Assembly: GCF_011492965.1 (NCBI RefSeq)
Contig: NZ_CP045121.1
Span: 248,001-312,000, forward strand
Origin: Rubrobacter marinus
Lineage (GTDB): Bacteria; Actinomycetota; Rubrobacteria; Rubrobacterales; Rubrobacteraceae
DNA: 64,000 nt
Direction of reading: 5' to 3'
Part shown: one piece after another, positions 8,699 through 16,983 of the stretch
Position numbering within the stretch: position 1 is the stretch's first letter
How the letters are laid out: every line of letters starts with the position of its first letter
Translations under genes and position numbers: made by a program
Notes under the pieces: model-generated
The model's input: the letters and a program-made list of their open reading frames with translations, nothing else
Told to the model about the DNA's origin: nothing
Databases searched by the model: none

Positions 8699-9136
8699 GT
8701 GCGAACGGATGGTAGAACGTCTCCCGTGAATGGCAAGCGCACAGCGGGGTACGGAGGCCCCGTGGCCGGGAGGGACAGGCTCGTCGCCGCCCTCCTGACC
8801 GTCGCGCTGCTCCTGTGCCACGGGGCCCTGGGCGCCCTGCACCAGTCCCCCTCGCAGCCGGCCGGGCAGGGCGCGGGCGGACATCACGTCTCGGCGGCGG
8901 GGTCGTCCGCCGAGGACCACCACGCGAAACACCACGAGGCCTCGCTGGCCCACGCGGACTACGCCGCCGCCCTGTTCGTCGTCTTGCTCGGGACGGCGCT
9001 CGCGCTGTTTCTGGGCCGGTTTCCGGCGCGGGGCCTCGCCGTCGCTCCCCGCCTCTTCTGGCGCGTCTTTCTGCCTCTATTCCTCCGCCCGCCGCGCGGC
9101 CCCACGCCCCCGCTCCTGCAGGTGTTCCGGCTGTAG
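8699..9136 (+). CDS. Small His-rich membrane protein of copper operon
   Basis: About 145 residues. Segment one (about 27-45, RLVAALLTVALLLCHGALG) looks like a signal anchor. A periplasmic loop follows with HHVSAAGSSAEDHHAKHH, then a second membrane segment (YAAALFVVLLGTALALFLG). The histidine cluster between two membrane spans suggests metal binding outside the membrane. I do not recognise a named family. GTG 8699 is close to GGAGG; later in-frame GTG codons (8726, 8762) are possible starts. Its place between DUF4396 and DUF305 genes supports a copper role. Confidence 0.65.
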   Translation: MRTDGRTSPVNGKRTAGYGGPVAGRDRLVAALLTVALLLCHGALGALHQSPSQPAGQGAGGHHVSAAGSSAEDHHAKHHEASLAHADYAAALFVVLLGTALALFLGRFPARGLAVAPRLFWRVFLPLFLRPPRGPTPPLLQVFRL

Positions 9137-9208
9137 GACGTCTGCTACGGCCCCCGAACGGGGGCGCGGATGGACGCAGCAGATCGCACCGAAATAGAGG
9201 AGATGTAC

Positions 9209-9913
9209 GTGAAGGTTTCGAGAAGGCTCGGGCTGCCCGGGCTGCTGTTCGCGGCCGCGCTGGCGCTCGCCTCCTGCGGGGGCTCCGGCGGAGGATCCGG
9301 CGCGAGCACCCAGGCCTCCGAGCAGGCCGCTCCGGAGACGACCGGCGGCGGGATGTCCGGCATGGACATGGGCGGCACCACCGGTGGCATGCAGGGTATG
9401 GACGACGGCTCGTCGAGCCCGGAGGAGATGGCCCGCCGGATCGTGGCTCCGAACGGGGAGTACTCGGACGCCGCGTTCGTAGACTCGATGATCCCGCACC
9501 ACGAGGGGGCCGTGGAGATGGCCGAGGTCGCCCTCGACAACGCCGAGCACGAGGAGATACGAACGCTCGCGCAGAACATCGTCGACTCCCAGCGGGCGGA
9601 GATACAGCTTCTCGGCCAGATGCGCGAGGAGCTCGGCGGCGCGACCACCACGAGCATGTCTCAGGAGGAGATGGAGGGGATGATGGGCATGTCGGAGGAC
9701 CCGCAGGCCCTCGCCGAAGAACGCCCCTTCGACAAGGCCTTCATGGACGCCATGACGCCGCACCACGAGTCGGCGATCGCGATGGCCAACGTCGCCCTCG
9801 AGGAGAGCGAGGACCCGGAGATACGCCGGGTAGCGCAGGACATAGTCTCCGCCCAGGAGCGCGAGATCTCCGAGATGCGCCGGTGGCGCGAGGAGTGGTA
9901 CCCCGAGGGCTAG
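9209..9913 (+). CDS. DUF305-family copper-associated lipoprotein
   Basis: 234 residues. The N-terminus is a lipoprotein signal peptide ending in the lipobox LASC, then a Gly/Ser-rich linker and a Met-rich stretch (GGGMSGMDMGGTTGGMQGM) of the kind that binds copper. Two repeats of the DUF305 core follow: FVDSMIPHHEGAVEMAEVAL and FMDAMTPHHESAIAMANVAL. DUF305 proteins are extracytoplasmic, ferritin-like in predicted fold, and are repeatedly linked to copper resistance. GTG 9209 is chosen because GAGGAG lies about 7 bases upstream; ATG 9203 is too close to that site. Probably last or next-to-last gene of the copper operon. Confidence 0.88.
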   Translation: MKVSRRLGLPGLLFAAALALASCGGSGGGSGASTQASEQAAPETTGGGMSGMDMGGTTGGMQGMDDGSSSPEEMARRIVAPNGEYSDAAFVDSMIPHHEGAVEMAEVALDNAEHEEIRTLAQNIVDSQRAEIQLLGQMREELGGATTTSMSQEEMEGMMGMSEDPQALAEERPFDKAFMDAMTPHHESAIAMANVALEESEDPEIRRVAQDIVSAQEREISEMRRWREEWYPEG

Positions 9914-10307
9914 GCGAGACCCCGGCGCATACTACGAGCTCCTGGCAAGCCGTCCGCGCCGCGGAGCCGCGTACGGCCCGCGGCGCGAACGGCGGGATCG
10001 AGTCGACTCCTGCGAGATCGAGCCGGCCGCCCAGTCCGTCCTCTTCCCCCTGGCCCTCGCCTCGCTGCTGAGCGGGATCTTGCAGCCGCGCTCGCCCTCG
10101 TAACGTTGCTCGCGGCGGCGGTGCTGGCGGTGTACAAGCCGCTGGCACGACCCCGTACGGGCAGCGCAAGCAGGGGGAGGAGAAGCGAAGGCGCGGCGGG
10201 GATCTCGGCAGGTGGCGTCCGGATCTTGGCGGCCGCATCGGTTACGCTCTCGGCTCGAAGAGTCGGGCGAGTTCGTCGAAGATCTAGACGAGGAGGTTTG
10301 GCCGGGC
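9914..10307 (+). other. Non-coding stretch with possible membrane-protein remnant
   Basis: No intact gene is visible. Two short hydrophobic stretches occur in different frames on the plus strand: SVLFPLALASLLSG near 10040-10080 and LAAALALVTLLAAAVLAVYK near 10080-10135. Together they resemble the C-terminal half of a small actinobacterial membrane protein broken by deletions. This could be decay or an assembly gap. No start codon with a ribosome site was found. Confidence 0.3.
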
Positions 10308-10723
10308 GTGCTCCCCTACGCGGGGCTTTTCGTTCTGAGCTTTCTGGCCGCGACCGTGCTGCCCCTGGGTTCGGAGGCGACGCTGGTCGCCGTGGTCGCT
10401 GCCCGCGGCGAGATCCTCGCGCCCGTGCTGGTGGCTACGGTGGGGAACGTGCTCGGCTCCTGCACCACGTACTGGATCGGCCGCAGGACGGCCGAGGCGT
10501 TCGTCCGTCGGCGCGGGCTCGCAAGAGGGGAGGAACGGGCGGCGCTGGTGCTCCGCCGCTACGGGGGATCAGCGTTGCTGATCTCGTCCCTGCCGGTGGT
10601 GGGCGATGCGCTGGTCGCCCTCGCCGGAGCGACGGGGATGGCCCGAGGTCCTTCCTGTTCTGGGTGACGCTCGGGAAGGGCCTGCGGTACGCGGCGGTGG
10701 CCTGGGTCGCCTCGTCCCTGTGA
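10308..10723 (+). CDS. YqaA/DedA-like (VTT domain) small membrane protein, one frameshift
   Basis: The first frame reads VLPYAGLFVLSFLAATVLPL, GSEATLVAV, NVLGSCTTYWIGRR and SLPVVGDALVALAGATGM. After one base is restored in the CCC run at 10642-10644, the next frame continues FLFWVTLGKGLRYAAVAW to a stop at 10723. Length becomes exactly 139 codons. This matches YqaA-type VTT/DedA relatives, polytopic membrane proteins of uncertain transport or lipid role. GTG 10308 has AGGAGG 11 bases upstream; an earlier GTG at 10212 is possible but adds an unlikely sequence. It follows the copper genes by about 400 bases and need not belong to the operon. Confidence 0.7.
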
Positions 10724-11137
10724 CGCGCGGTCCGTGCCACGAGGTACGACGCTCGTCGCGGGCCGAGCCGCCGGGCAGGGGGTGCCCCTACCGGCCTCTT
10801 CCTGGCGCCCCGAGAGCGGGCGTTTCCCGCGCACCCCCGGTCCGGGAGACGTCGGCGACGTCCATGAGCCCTTTCGACGCGCAGGGGGAGCCGACTGGCT
10901 CCCGCGAATGGTCGAGTGCCGGCGCTAGGAGGGGGTAATGGGCGCCGGTACCCGTAACAAAAAGATCATACACCCAAGATGGCGGTTTATGACCCCCATG
11001 AGGCACAAAATGTTGGATTTTTTCGTCCGCGCGGGGGCTCGTTCCGCGTTTTCCGTTTGCGAGGACCAGTTGTGGGGGAAGAAGCTCGGAATCGAGTCGA
11101 AAGACATCTGATAGCGAGTAGTTAGAGGAGGAAAACG
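10724..11137. other. Intergenic region with a terminator-like hairpin and an A/T-rich promoter zone
   Basis: 414 bases without a gene. The left part holds the hairpin at 10886-10903. From about 10950 the composition becomes unusually A/T rich for this window (CCGTAACAAAAAGATCATAC and TGTTGGATTTTTTCG), consistent with the promoter of the gene at 11138. I could not pick a unique -35/-10 pair. Confidence 0.4.
10886..10903 (+). terminator. Hairpin after the YqaA-like gene
   Basis: GGGAGCC-GACT-GGCTCCC forms a perfect 7-bp stem with a 4-base loop. No T-tract follows, so it would be a weak or factor-assisted terminator. Confidence 0.4.
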
Positions 11138-11695
11138 ATGGCGAAACTATCCACGGCAGCCTGGGTCGCGCACGATCTGGGTCTCTCGGCCAGCTTTGGG
11201 GGCTTGCTCTTCGGCAGGACGGCCATGAACCCCAGCTTGAAGTACATCGAGTCTTCCAAGGCGGATCGCGGTAGGGTCCTGAACAAGACCTGGAACCGCT
11301 ACAACGCCGTCAACGTCCTGTCCTTCGGGTTCGCAACGGCGAGCTGGTTCGCCGGCCGCGCCGCCCTCTCGGGCCGTTCGATCGGCAAGGACGCCGAGAA
11401 CCTCTCCCGCATCAAGGACTTCCTGTACATCTCGGGGGCCGTGAGCGGCCTCGCCAGCGTGATAAGCGGTTACAGGCTCGCCAACCAGGCCCCGGACGGC
11501 GCGGTGCCGATCGAGGACGGGAGCACGCCCGCCGCCGAGACGCCCGAGCAGGCCCAGAAGCTTATAAGGACCGTCAACGTTCTCGGCAACGTGAACCTGG
11601 CGATCACCGGCAGCCTCATCGGTATCACCACGGCGCTCGCGATGAAGGCCCAGGAGTCCGGTGGGTGGACCATCACCTCCAAGCTTCTGCCGTAG
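11138..11695 (+). CDS. Conserved hypothetical membrane protein
   Basis: 185 residues beginning MAKLSTAAWVAHDLGLSASF. Three or four moderately hydrophobic segments are seen, near 12-30 (LGLSASFGGLLFGRTAM), 55-75 (NVLSFGFATASWFAGRAAL), 95-115 (FLYISGAVSGLASVISGYRL) and 150-172 (VNLAITGSLIGITTALAM). A charged loop with PAAETPEQAQKL lies before the last segment. I do not recognise a named family and no catalytic motif is visible. ATG 11138 is preceded by AGAGGAGG with good spacing. A strong hairpin terminator follows at 11722. Confidence 0.75.
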   Translation: MAKLSTAAWVAHDLGLSASFGGLLFGRTAMNPSLKYIESSKADRGRVLNKTWNRYNAVNVLSFGFATASWFAGRAALSGRSIGKDAENLSRIKDFLYISGAVSGLASVISGYRLANQAPDGAVPIEDGSTPAAETPEQAQKLIRTVNVLGNVNLAITGSLIGITTALAMKAQESGGWTITSKLLP

Positions 11696-11721
11696 ACACC
11701 TAACCAACGCAGACCAACACG

Positions 11722-11757
11722 TCGCGCCCCCCGGACCACAAAGTCCGGGGGGCGCGA
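11722..11757. terminator. Strong bidirectional hairpin terminator
   Basis: A perfect 15-bp stem (TCGCGCCCCCCGGAC with its complement) closes a six-base loop CACAAA. It lies between two convergent genes (11138-11695 plus, 11860-12276 minus) and could serve both. No T-tract is present. Confidence 0.7.
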
Positions 11758-11859
11758 TGCGTTCCGGCGGGGCGGCCCCCGACCGCGTGGCTCTTTCCGG
11801 ATACCGGCGCGTCGGGAGGGGCAGACGCCGGTGCTGCTCGGCCTGGACTCTGGTGTGTC

Positions 11860-12276
11860 TTAGGAGGGGTACTTCCTGCTCGTCAGCGCCGCCAGCACGT
11901 CCGCGGTCCCGAGGGCGACGTGCGGCAGCCAGTAGCGGGTGCCCTTGCCGGCGAAGCCGAAGAGCCACGGCGAGGAGGCGAGCAGGGCGCCCTTGGCGGC
12001 GTCGAGGGCCAGGTGTACGGGCATGGGGATCCTCCTGACGAGCCCGAGCTCGTAGTCCGTCAGGAGGCTGTACACGGTGCCCGCGCCGCCGACGATGCGG
12101 GGCATGCGCGAAGCGGCCGGCGAGTCTTTCAGCCCCATTATGCTCGGGACGGCGAGGTTGAAGCCGCTGGCCGCGTAGTCGAGCACCCCGTGGACGCTCG
12201 TGGGTATGACCCGCGGCGGGTTTATCTTTCCGTGCCATCCTGGCGCAAGGTCCAGGCTTATCCTCGTCGTGGGCAT
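11860..12276 (-). CDS. Small membrane protein, SPW-repeat-like
   Basis: 138 residues from ATG 12276 (AGGAG 8 bases upstream). The sequence has SVHGVLDYAASGFNLAVPSI near residue 28, then GGAGTVYSLLTDYELG and ASSPWLFGFAGKGTRYWLPH followed by VALGTADVLAALTSRK. The SPW tripeptide and alternating membrane segments recall SPW-repeat membrane proteins, whose function is unknown. An extended upstream frame (to 12336) is proline/arginine rich and rejected. A hairpin exposing CCTCC lies in its leader (12345-12387). Confidence 0.7.
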   Translation of the reverse strand: MPTTRISLDLAPGWHGKINPPRVIPTSVHGVLDYAASGFNLAVPSIMGLKDSPAASRMPRIVGGAGTVYSLLTDYELGLVRRIPMPVHLALDAAKGALLASSPWLFGFAGKGTRYWLPHVALGTADVLAALTSRKYPS

Positions 12277-12344
12277 CGGGCTGCTCCTGTTCGGTGGGGT
12301 TCGCGGGGGGTGTACCCGGAGCTCTGATGGCCGCAAACGAAGAT

Positions 12345-12387
12345 CCGGGCTGGGCTTTTAGGAGGGGGGTAATTTTTGCCAGCCCGG
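12345..12387 (-). promoter_or_regulatory. Hairpin with an anti-Shine-Dalgarno loop in the leader of the 12276 gene
   Basis: CCGGGCTGG (12345-12353) and CCAGCCCGG (12379-12387) form a perfect 9-bp stem with a 25-base loop. On the minus strand the loop contains CCCCCCTCCT, whose CTCCT is exactly complementary to the AGGAG ribosome site at 12284-12288. It could be a terminator of the upstream gene or a translation switch. Confidence 0.35.
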
Positions 12388-12421
12388 TCTGAAAGGATAG
12401 ACGCGGCCGGTAGCGAGATCG

Positions 12422-12763
12422 TTACACCCCTTCCCGGGGTTCCGTAGCAGGTTCCCCCGCGCCGCGCCCTTCGAGGAGTCGCGCCGCCTGCTCGGGGGTG
12501 GGTATGCGGCGGACCCTCACCTCGAGGTCTCTGTCGACGTCGTAGAGGTCGAAGACCGGCGGACGGGGCTCGCCGTCGGGACCGTCCGGGGCCGGCCAGG
12601 CGGCGATAGAGAGCCTCTGTGGGGCTTCGGAGGAGACGGAGACGGGTGCATCCGCGACTATCATCTCCATGTCGCTCGGGGTCGAGCAGATCGCGTTGCC
12701 GCCCCTGTAGCGTATCTCCCACCCCTTCTCCTGGAAGGCTCGTGCGATCTCCGCGTTGGTCAC
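12422..12763 (-). CDS. Hypothetical protein
   Basis: 113 residues from GTG 12763, beginning with TNAEIARAFQEKGWEIRYRG. A short central beta-rich part carries ICSTPSDMEMIVAD and the tail is acidic/proline rich (RLLEGRGAGEPATEPREGV). No domain is recognised and no signal peptide or membrane segment is visible. It lies 67 bases upstream of nothing coding on its strand except the ABC permease beyond 12831, which ends before it is reached, so it is probably its own transcript or the distal end of the ABC operon. Confidence 0.6.
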   Translation of the reverse strand: MTNAEIARAFQEKGWEIRYRGGNAICSTPSDMEMIVADAPVSVSSEAPQRLSIAAWPAPDGPDGEPRPPVFDLYDVDRDLEVRVRRIPTPEQAARLLEGRGAGEPATEPREGV

Positions 12764-12830
12764 GACGCTCTCGTATCCTCCCGGTCCCGCCGGCGGTCGG
12801 GTCCCTTGCCGGTGGCGTCGGGGCCCACGG

Positions 12831-13655
12831 TCAGTTGCTCTGGACCCTGGCGCGCAGGGCGGAGAAGGCGAGGGCGAAGGAGACGGCGCCCACCGCCGCG
12901 ACCGCGGCGAAGGCCGGGGCGAGGTCCGAGGGGACCCAGCCGGCGGAGATCAGGGACCGCAGGCCCGCGAGCAGGTAGGTGACGGGGTTGTAGTCCGCGA
13001 CGGTGGCGAGCCAGCCCGTGAGCGCCTCCTGCGGCAGGAAGGTCGTCGTCAGGAACGCGAACGGGAAGAAGAGCAGAAACGACGAGTTGACGGCCGCCGG
13101 GTTGCCGGTGCGCAGGGCTATCGCGTACGGGAACCCGGTGAACGCGAGCCCCCAGAGGCCCGCGAGGAGGAGGAACGCGAGCACGCCCAGGGGTCCGGTC
13201 TCGAAGCCGACGCCGAGGGCGAAGCCCAGGGCCAGCACGGGCAGGCAGAGGGCGACGACGAGGACGAGGTCGGCGACCATCAGCCCGAGGAGCAGGCTGG
13301 AGCGGCTGATCGGAGAGACCAGCAACCGGTCGAAGTAGCCGGACTGGATGTCCGTGACGAGCGCCGAGGCGCGCGAGACGCCGGTCACGGCGAAGACGAT
13401 GGCGACGGGGATCTGGAACGCCTTGAAGTCCCCCACCCCGGTGAACTGGGAGATGTCCGAGAGGGAGCCGACGTTGACTATAAAAAAGAACAGAGGGATG
13501 ATCAGGGCCGGCACCAGCGCCTCGGGCTCGCGCGGGATGGCGCGCAGCGCCCTCCCGGCGACGCTCCAGAGGTCCCGCCAGAAACCGGCCGGGCGCGCGC
13601 CTATGCGATTCTTCGAGCTTCCTCCGCTGACCGTAGCAGCGCTCTTGACGCTCAT
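12831..13655 (-). CDS. ABC-2 type transporter permease (drug-efflux type)
   Basis: 274 residues from ATG 13655 with GAGGAGGGAGAG upstream. Six membrane segments are seen: ALVPALIIPLFFFIVNVG, FQIPVAIVFAVTG, LLLGLMVADLVLVVALCLPV, LGVLAFLLLAGLWGLAFTG, FLLFFPFAFLTTTFLP and LAPAFAAVAAVGAVSFALAF. The motif QSGYFDRLLVSPISRSSLL is the classic ABC-2 cytoplasmic loop of DrrB-like permeases, and NPVTYLLAGLRSLI the conserved C-terminal element. It overlaps the ATPase gene by 4 bases (ATGA), so the two are translationally coupled halves of one exporter. Confidence 0.92.
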   Translation of the reverse strand: MSVKSAATVSGGSSKNRIGARPAGFWRDLWSVAGRALRAIPREPEALVPALIIPLFFFIVNVGSLSDISQFTGVGDFKAFQIPVAIVFAVTGVSRASALVTDIQSGYFDRLLVSPISRSSLLLGLMVADLVLVVALCLPVLALGFALGVGFETGPLGVLAFLLLAGLWGLAFTGFPYAIALRTGNPAAVNSSFLLFFPFAFLTTTFLPQEALTGWLATVADYNPVTYLLAGLRSLISAGWVPSDLAPAFAAVAAVGAVSFALAFSALRARVQSN

Positions 13656-14653
13656 CGCTCTCCCTCCTCGTCGGGGCTCATGTGGTTGCCGGTTACCTCC
13701 AGGAACACGTCGTCGAGGGTCGGGGTGCGCAGGGTGAGCCGCTCCACGGATATCCCCGAATCCTCGAGCGCCGCCGCGACCGGGCCGACGATCCGCGAAC
13801 CGTCGTTCGTCGCGACGGTCAGCTCGCCGTCGCGCGCTTCTACCCGGTCCACCCCCGCGAGCCCGCGCAGCCGGTCTACCGTCCCGTTCCGGAGGCCCCC
13901 GGAGCCGTTGGCGCGCGTGCTGACGACCACGAGGTCCTGGCCGACCGAGCGCTTGAGGTCCTCCGGCGTGCCCTCCGCGACGATGCTCCCGCCCGAGATG
14001 ATGCCGACCCGGTCGGCGAGGCGGTCGGCCTCCTCGAGGTACTGGGTCGTCAGGAAGATGGTGACGCCGAGCTCGTCGTTGAGGCGGCGGACCTCCTCCC
14101 ACACCTTCGCGCGGCTGACCGGGTCGAGGCCGGTCGTCGGCTCGTCGAGGAAGAGCACCTGCGGGTTGTGGACGAGGGCCGCGGCGAGGTCGAGGCGGCG
14201 GCGCATCCCGCCGGAGTAGCCGCCCACGCGCCGGTCGAGGGCGTCGCCGAGGTCGATCAGGTCCCCGAGGTCCTCCAACCTGCGGTCGATCTCGCGCCTC
14301 TTGAGGCCGTAGAGGCGGCCCTGGAGGCGCAGGATCTCCCGGCCGGTCTGCTTGGCGTCGAGCGCCGCCTCCTGCAACGCGACCCCGATGCGGAGCCTCA
14401 CCGCGCCGGGGTCGGCGACGACGTCCCGGCCCGCGACCGAGGCGCGCCCGGCAGTCGGGGCCAGCAGCGTGACGAGCATGCGGACGGTCGTGGTCTTGCC
14501 GGCGCCGTTCGGACCGAGGAAGCCGTAGATCTCGCCGGGCTCCACCGCCAGGTCGACGCCGCTCACCGCGACGTTCTCCCCGAACCTGCGGACGAGACCC
14601 TCGGCCAGGATCGCCGGTCCGGCCCCGTTCTTCGCGTCGAACCGTGCGCTCAT
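13652..14653 (-). CDS. ABC transporter ATP-binding protein (DrrA-like)
   Basis: 333 residues. Walker A is GPNGAGKTTT (about residue 50), signature VGGYSGGMRRRLDLAAAL (about 145), Walker B LFLDEPTTGLD (about 170) and switch His in IFLTTQYLEEADRL (about 205). The C-terminal 90 residues after VAEGTPEDLKRSVG, ending TLDDVFLEVTGNH, are characteristic of the daunorubicin-resistance DrrA subfamily. Together with the overlapping ABC-2 permease it would export a hydrophobic drug or lipid. ATG 14653 follows a short gap of 34 bases after the oxidoreductase stop, so all three may be co-transcribed. Confidence 0.94.
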   Translation of the reverse strand: MSARFDAKNGAGPAILAEGLVRRFGENVAVSGVDLAVEPGEIYGFLGPNGAGKTTTVRMLVTLLAPTAGRASVAGRDVVADPGAVRLRIGVALQEAALDAKQTGREILRLQGRLYGLKRREIDRRLEDLGDLIDLGDALDRRVGGYSGGMRRRLDLAAALVHNPQVLFLDEPTTGLDPVSRAKVWEEVRRLNDELGVTIFLTTQYLEEADRLADRVGIISGGSIVAEGTPEDLKRSVGQDLVVVSTRANGSGGLRNGTVDRLRGLAGVDRVEARDGELTVATNDGSRIVGPVAAALEDSGISVERLTLRTPTLDDVFLEVTGNHMSPDEEGER

Positions 14654-14687
14654 ACGCTCGCCACCTCCGGGTGTGCTCTGGTCTGGA

Positions 14688-15740
14688 TCATGCTTCCTCC
14701 CACAAGGATTCTACGCGCGGCCCCTGGCCCTCCCAACGCACGCTTCGGCGGCTCTCGCCGGAGACCGACTCCTCCGCGAGCCCCTCGTCCACGACGAGCA
14801 AGATCTTGCCGCGGGCCCTCCCCTCCGCGCTGTAACGTTGCGCCTCGGCCGCCTCGGCCAGCCCGTAGGAGCGGTCGATCACGGGCTTCACGAGACCCCC
14901 GGAGATCCAGCGTCCCACCGTCTCCAGATCTTCCCCGCCCGGCCTGACGAGGATGGACTCCATGCGCCGGCCGCCCCTGAGACGGGCCAGCCAGCGCGGA
15001 GAGAGCTTCCCGATCACCGGGTTGACGGTGACGAAGACCCCGTCCGGCCGCAACGCCTTGCGGACCGCCCGGAAAGAGAGGACGTTGGCGGCGTCGAAGA
15101 CGGCGTCGTAGCGCTCGCCCCCGGCGAGGACGTCCTCGCGGGCATAGTCGAGCACCTCCTTCGCCCCGAGGCTGCGCACGAGCTCGGCGTTCCGGCCGCT
15201 CGCCGCCCCTGTGACGCGGCCCCCCATCGCGGCGGCGATCTGGACGGCGAAGGTCCCCACGCCCCCGGACGCGCCGTTGACGAGCACGCGGTCGCCGGAC
15301 CGGAGGTTCGCCCTGTCCCTGAGCGCCTGCAGGGCGGTGAGCGCGGCCAGCGGCACGCCGGCCGCCTGCGCGAGCGAGAGGCCGGGTGGGACCCTCGCCA
15401 CGTCCCGCTCGGCGACGGCCGCGTACTCGGCGTACCCGCCCCCGGCCGTGTTGGGCAGCATGGCGTAGACGGCGTCGCCGGGCCGGAGACGCGTGACGGC
15501 GGGCCCGACGGCCTCGACTACCCCCGCGACGTCCGAGCCCGGCACGAACGGCATCTTCAGCCTCACCGCGAGGCGGAGTTGCCCGCTGCGCAGACGCCAG
15601 TCGGCGGGGTTGACGCCCGCCGCCGCGACCCTTATCAGGACGCCGTCGTCGGCGGGACGGGGCTTCGGTACCTCCGTCGGCTCCAGCACCTCCGGCGGTC
15701 CGTAGCGGCGGAAGCCGAGAGCCCGCATCTTCTGCTCCAT
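14688..15740 (-). CDS. MDR-superfamily NAD(P)-dependent alcohol dehydrogenase/quinone oxidoreductase
   Basis: 350 residues from ATG 15740 (AGGAGAAG upstream). The GroES-like N-terminal half has AAGVNPADWRLRSGQ and FVPGSDVAGVVEAVG. The nucleotide-binding motif is VLVNGASGGVGTFAVQIA (about residue 150) and the C-terminus carries GRARGKILLVV. Catalytic zinc ligands of classical alcohol dehydrogenases are missing, so it belongs to the zinc-independent quinone oxidoreductase/reticulon-4-interacting-protein group, which reduces quinones or enones with NADPH. It sits between the ABC exporter and the TspO-like gene on the same strand. Confidence 0.9.
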   Translation of the reverse strand: MEQKMRALGFRRYGPPEVLEPTEVPKPRPADDGVLIRVAAAGVNPADWRLRSGQLRLAVRLKMPFVPGSDVAGVVEAVGPAVTRLRPGDAVYAMLPNTAGGGYAEYAAVAERDVARVPPGLSLAQAAGVPLAALTALQALRDRANLRSGDRVLVNGASGGVGTFAVQIAAAMGGRVTGAASGRNAELVRSLGAKEVLDYAREDVLAGGERYDAVFDAANVLSFRAVRKALRPDGVFVTVNPVIGKLSPRWLARLRGGRRMESILVRPGGEDLETVGRWISGGLVKPVIDRSYGLAEAAEAQRYSAEGRARGKILLVVDEGLAEESVSGESRRSVRWEGQGPRVESLWEEA

Positions 15741-15780
15741 CCGTTCTTCTCCTCTCCCGAGATCCATCAGTTGTCGCCCA

Positions 15781-16586
15781 CTAGACGGCCCCGGAGCGCG
15801 CGGTCCCGACGGGGGACGGGCGGCCCCCGCCCGGCGCGCCGAGGACGACAAGCGCGACGACCACGATGGAGACCGTCGCGGCGACGGTTGTCAGGAACGA
15901 GGCGTCGTACTGGCCGACGACGACCCCGACGAGCGCCCAGAGCACGGTGGCGGCGTAGGCCCCGTAGCCCTGCGCCGGCCCCGACTTGCCGGCGGCGGCG
16001 ATCGCGGCCGCCAACGCGCTACCGGCCAGCAGAAGAACGGAGCCCAGCAGGGCCTCGCCGGTGCCTCCTCCTTCCACGAGGCCGAAGCGGACGGCCTCGG
16101 AGTCCACGCTGACGACGTTGGCCGCCGTCAACCAGCCGAGGTAGATGCCGACCGTCGGGGCGACGATCCAGCGTTCGGCCGCGCTCAGAGCGCTGCGGTC
16201 GGAGCGGGCGAGGCGGAGGTAGGCCACGAGCAAGAGCGCGAAGGCGAGCGAGAGCATCGCCAGGGCGAGGAGGAGCTGTCCGGCGGGGACGAAGACCGAC
16301 CACATGCCGATGCCGAAGAACGCCGCCGCCGTGGGCCACCCGACGCGCCGCAGCACCGGATCCGTGCGCTTCGAGGGCAGCGCCGCGTAGACGGCGTAGG
16401 CCAGGGAGAGGGCGAAGATCAAACCCCATATCCCGAACGCGTAGAGGGCCGGCTCTATCAGGGGGGTGCTGCGGCCGGTCTGCTCCTGGATCGCGGACGC
16501 CGCGGCGGCCGTCACCCCGACCTGAAACAGCGCCCCGCGACGTTGGCCGCCTGCCGCGCCACGTCCGCCCTCGTCCCGTTGCTCAT
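15781..16586 (-). CDS. TspO/MBR-like membrane protein, one frameshift near the N-terminus
   Basis: Translation from ATG 16586 gives MSNGTRADVARQAANVAG. It shifts at a CCCC run (16533-16536, plus strand) into LFQVGVTAAAASAI, which continues to the stop. One restored base makes exactly 269 codons. The segments YAFGIWGLIFALSLAYAVY, FFGIGMWSVFVPAGQ, LTAANVVS and VVVGQYD resemble large actinobacterial relatives of tryptophan-rich sensory proteins, with about eight membrane segments. TspO proteins bind porphyrins and are linked to stress signalling, but for this branch the role is unknown. The break also merges it artificially with the upstream frame. Confidence 0.72.
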
Positions 16587-16673
16587 CCTCCGCCGCCTCC
16601 CTCTGGGGAACGACCGGGGCGTTGCGCCGCCCCGATCCCCTGCGTTGCGGGCCCCGTCTCCGAACCCGGGCCA

Positions 16674-16983
16674 CTACCCGCCCCCGCCCACGACGCGGAC
16701 GACGTACACGGGGACGTCTCGCCGGAGGCCCCTCCCGCCAGCGCCCGCGCAGCCGGACGAGGTTGGAGCGCACGAGGGATCTGAACGCTGCGACCGCGTC
16801 GCCCTCGACCCCCGCCCGCGAGCACAAGCTCCGCAGGTCGTCGGGCCCCAGCTTCAGGGCCGCCTCCCCGCCGTCCCGGGATTCGGCCAGCGCCCGGCGC
16901 AGCTCCTCGAGCAGCGACCGCGTCTCCCCCCGGCTCGCCTCCGGGACGACGCTCGTCAGGCCGCCCCTTGCGTCTCTCCTCAC
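16674..16983 (-). CDS. Small conserved hypothetical protein, paralog of 48177-48482, probable indel
   Basis: Starts at GTG 16983, overlapping the hydrolase stop (GTGA). The first about 85 residues are coherent: LLEELRRALAES, then LKLGPDDLRSLC, then FRSLVRSNLVRLRGRWREG. The same pattern (LKLGPGDL, LFRDLVRGNYVRLRGRYREG) occurs in the gene at 48177-48482, so this is a real small family. The frame does not end sensibly; one surplus base (or two lost) after WREG gives LRRDVPVYVVRVVGGGG and a stop at 16674. A short DNA- or protein-binding domain is possible but nothing specific is recognised. Confidence 0.55.

Noticed and set aside
9914..10307. Intact membrane gene between DUF305 and YqaA genes
   Set aside because: Hydrophobic stretches exist but in two frames, with a stop and no start; at most a remnant.
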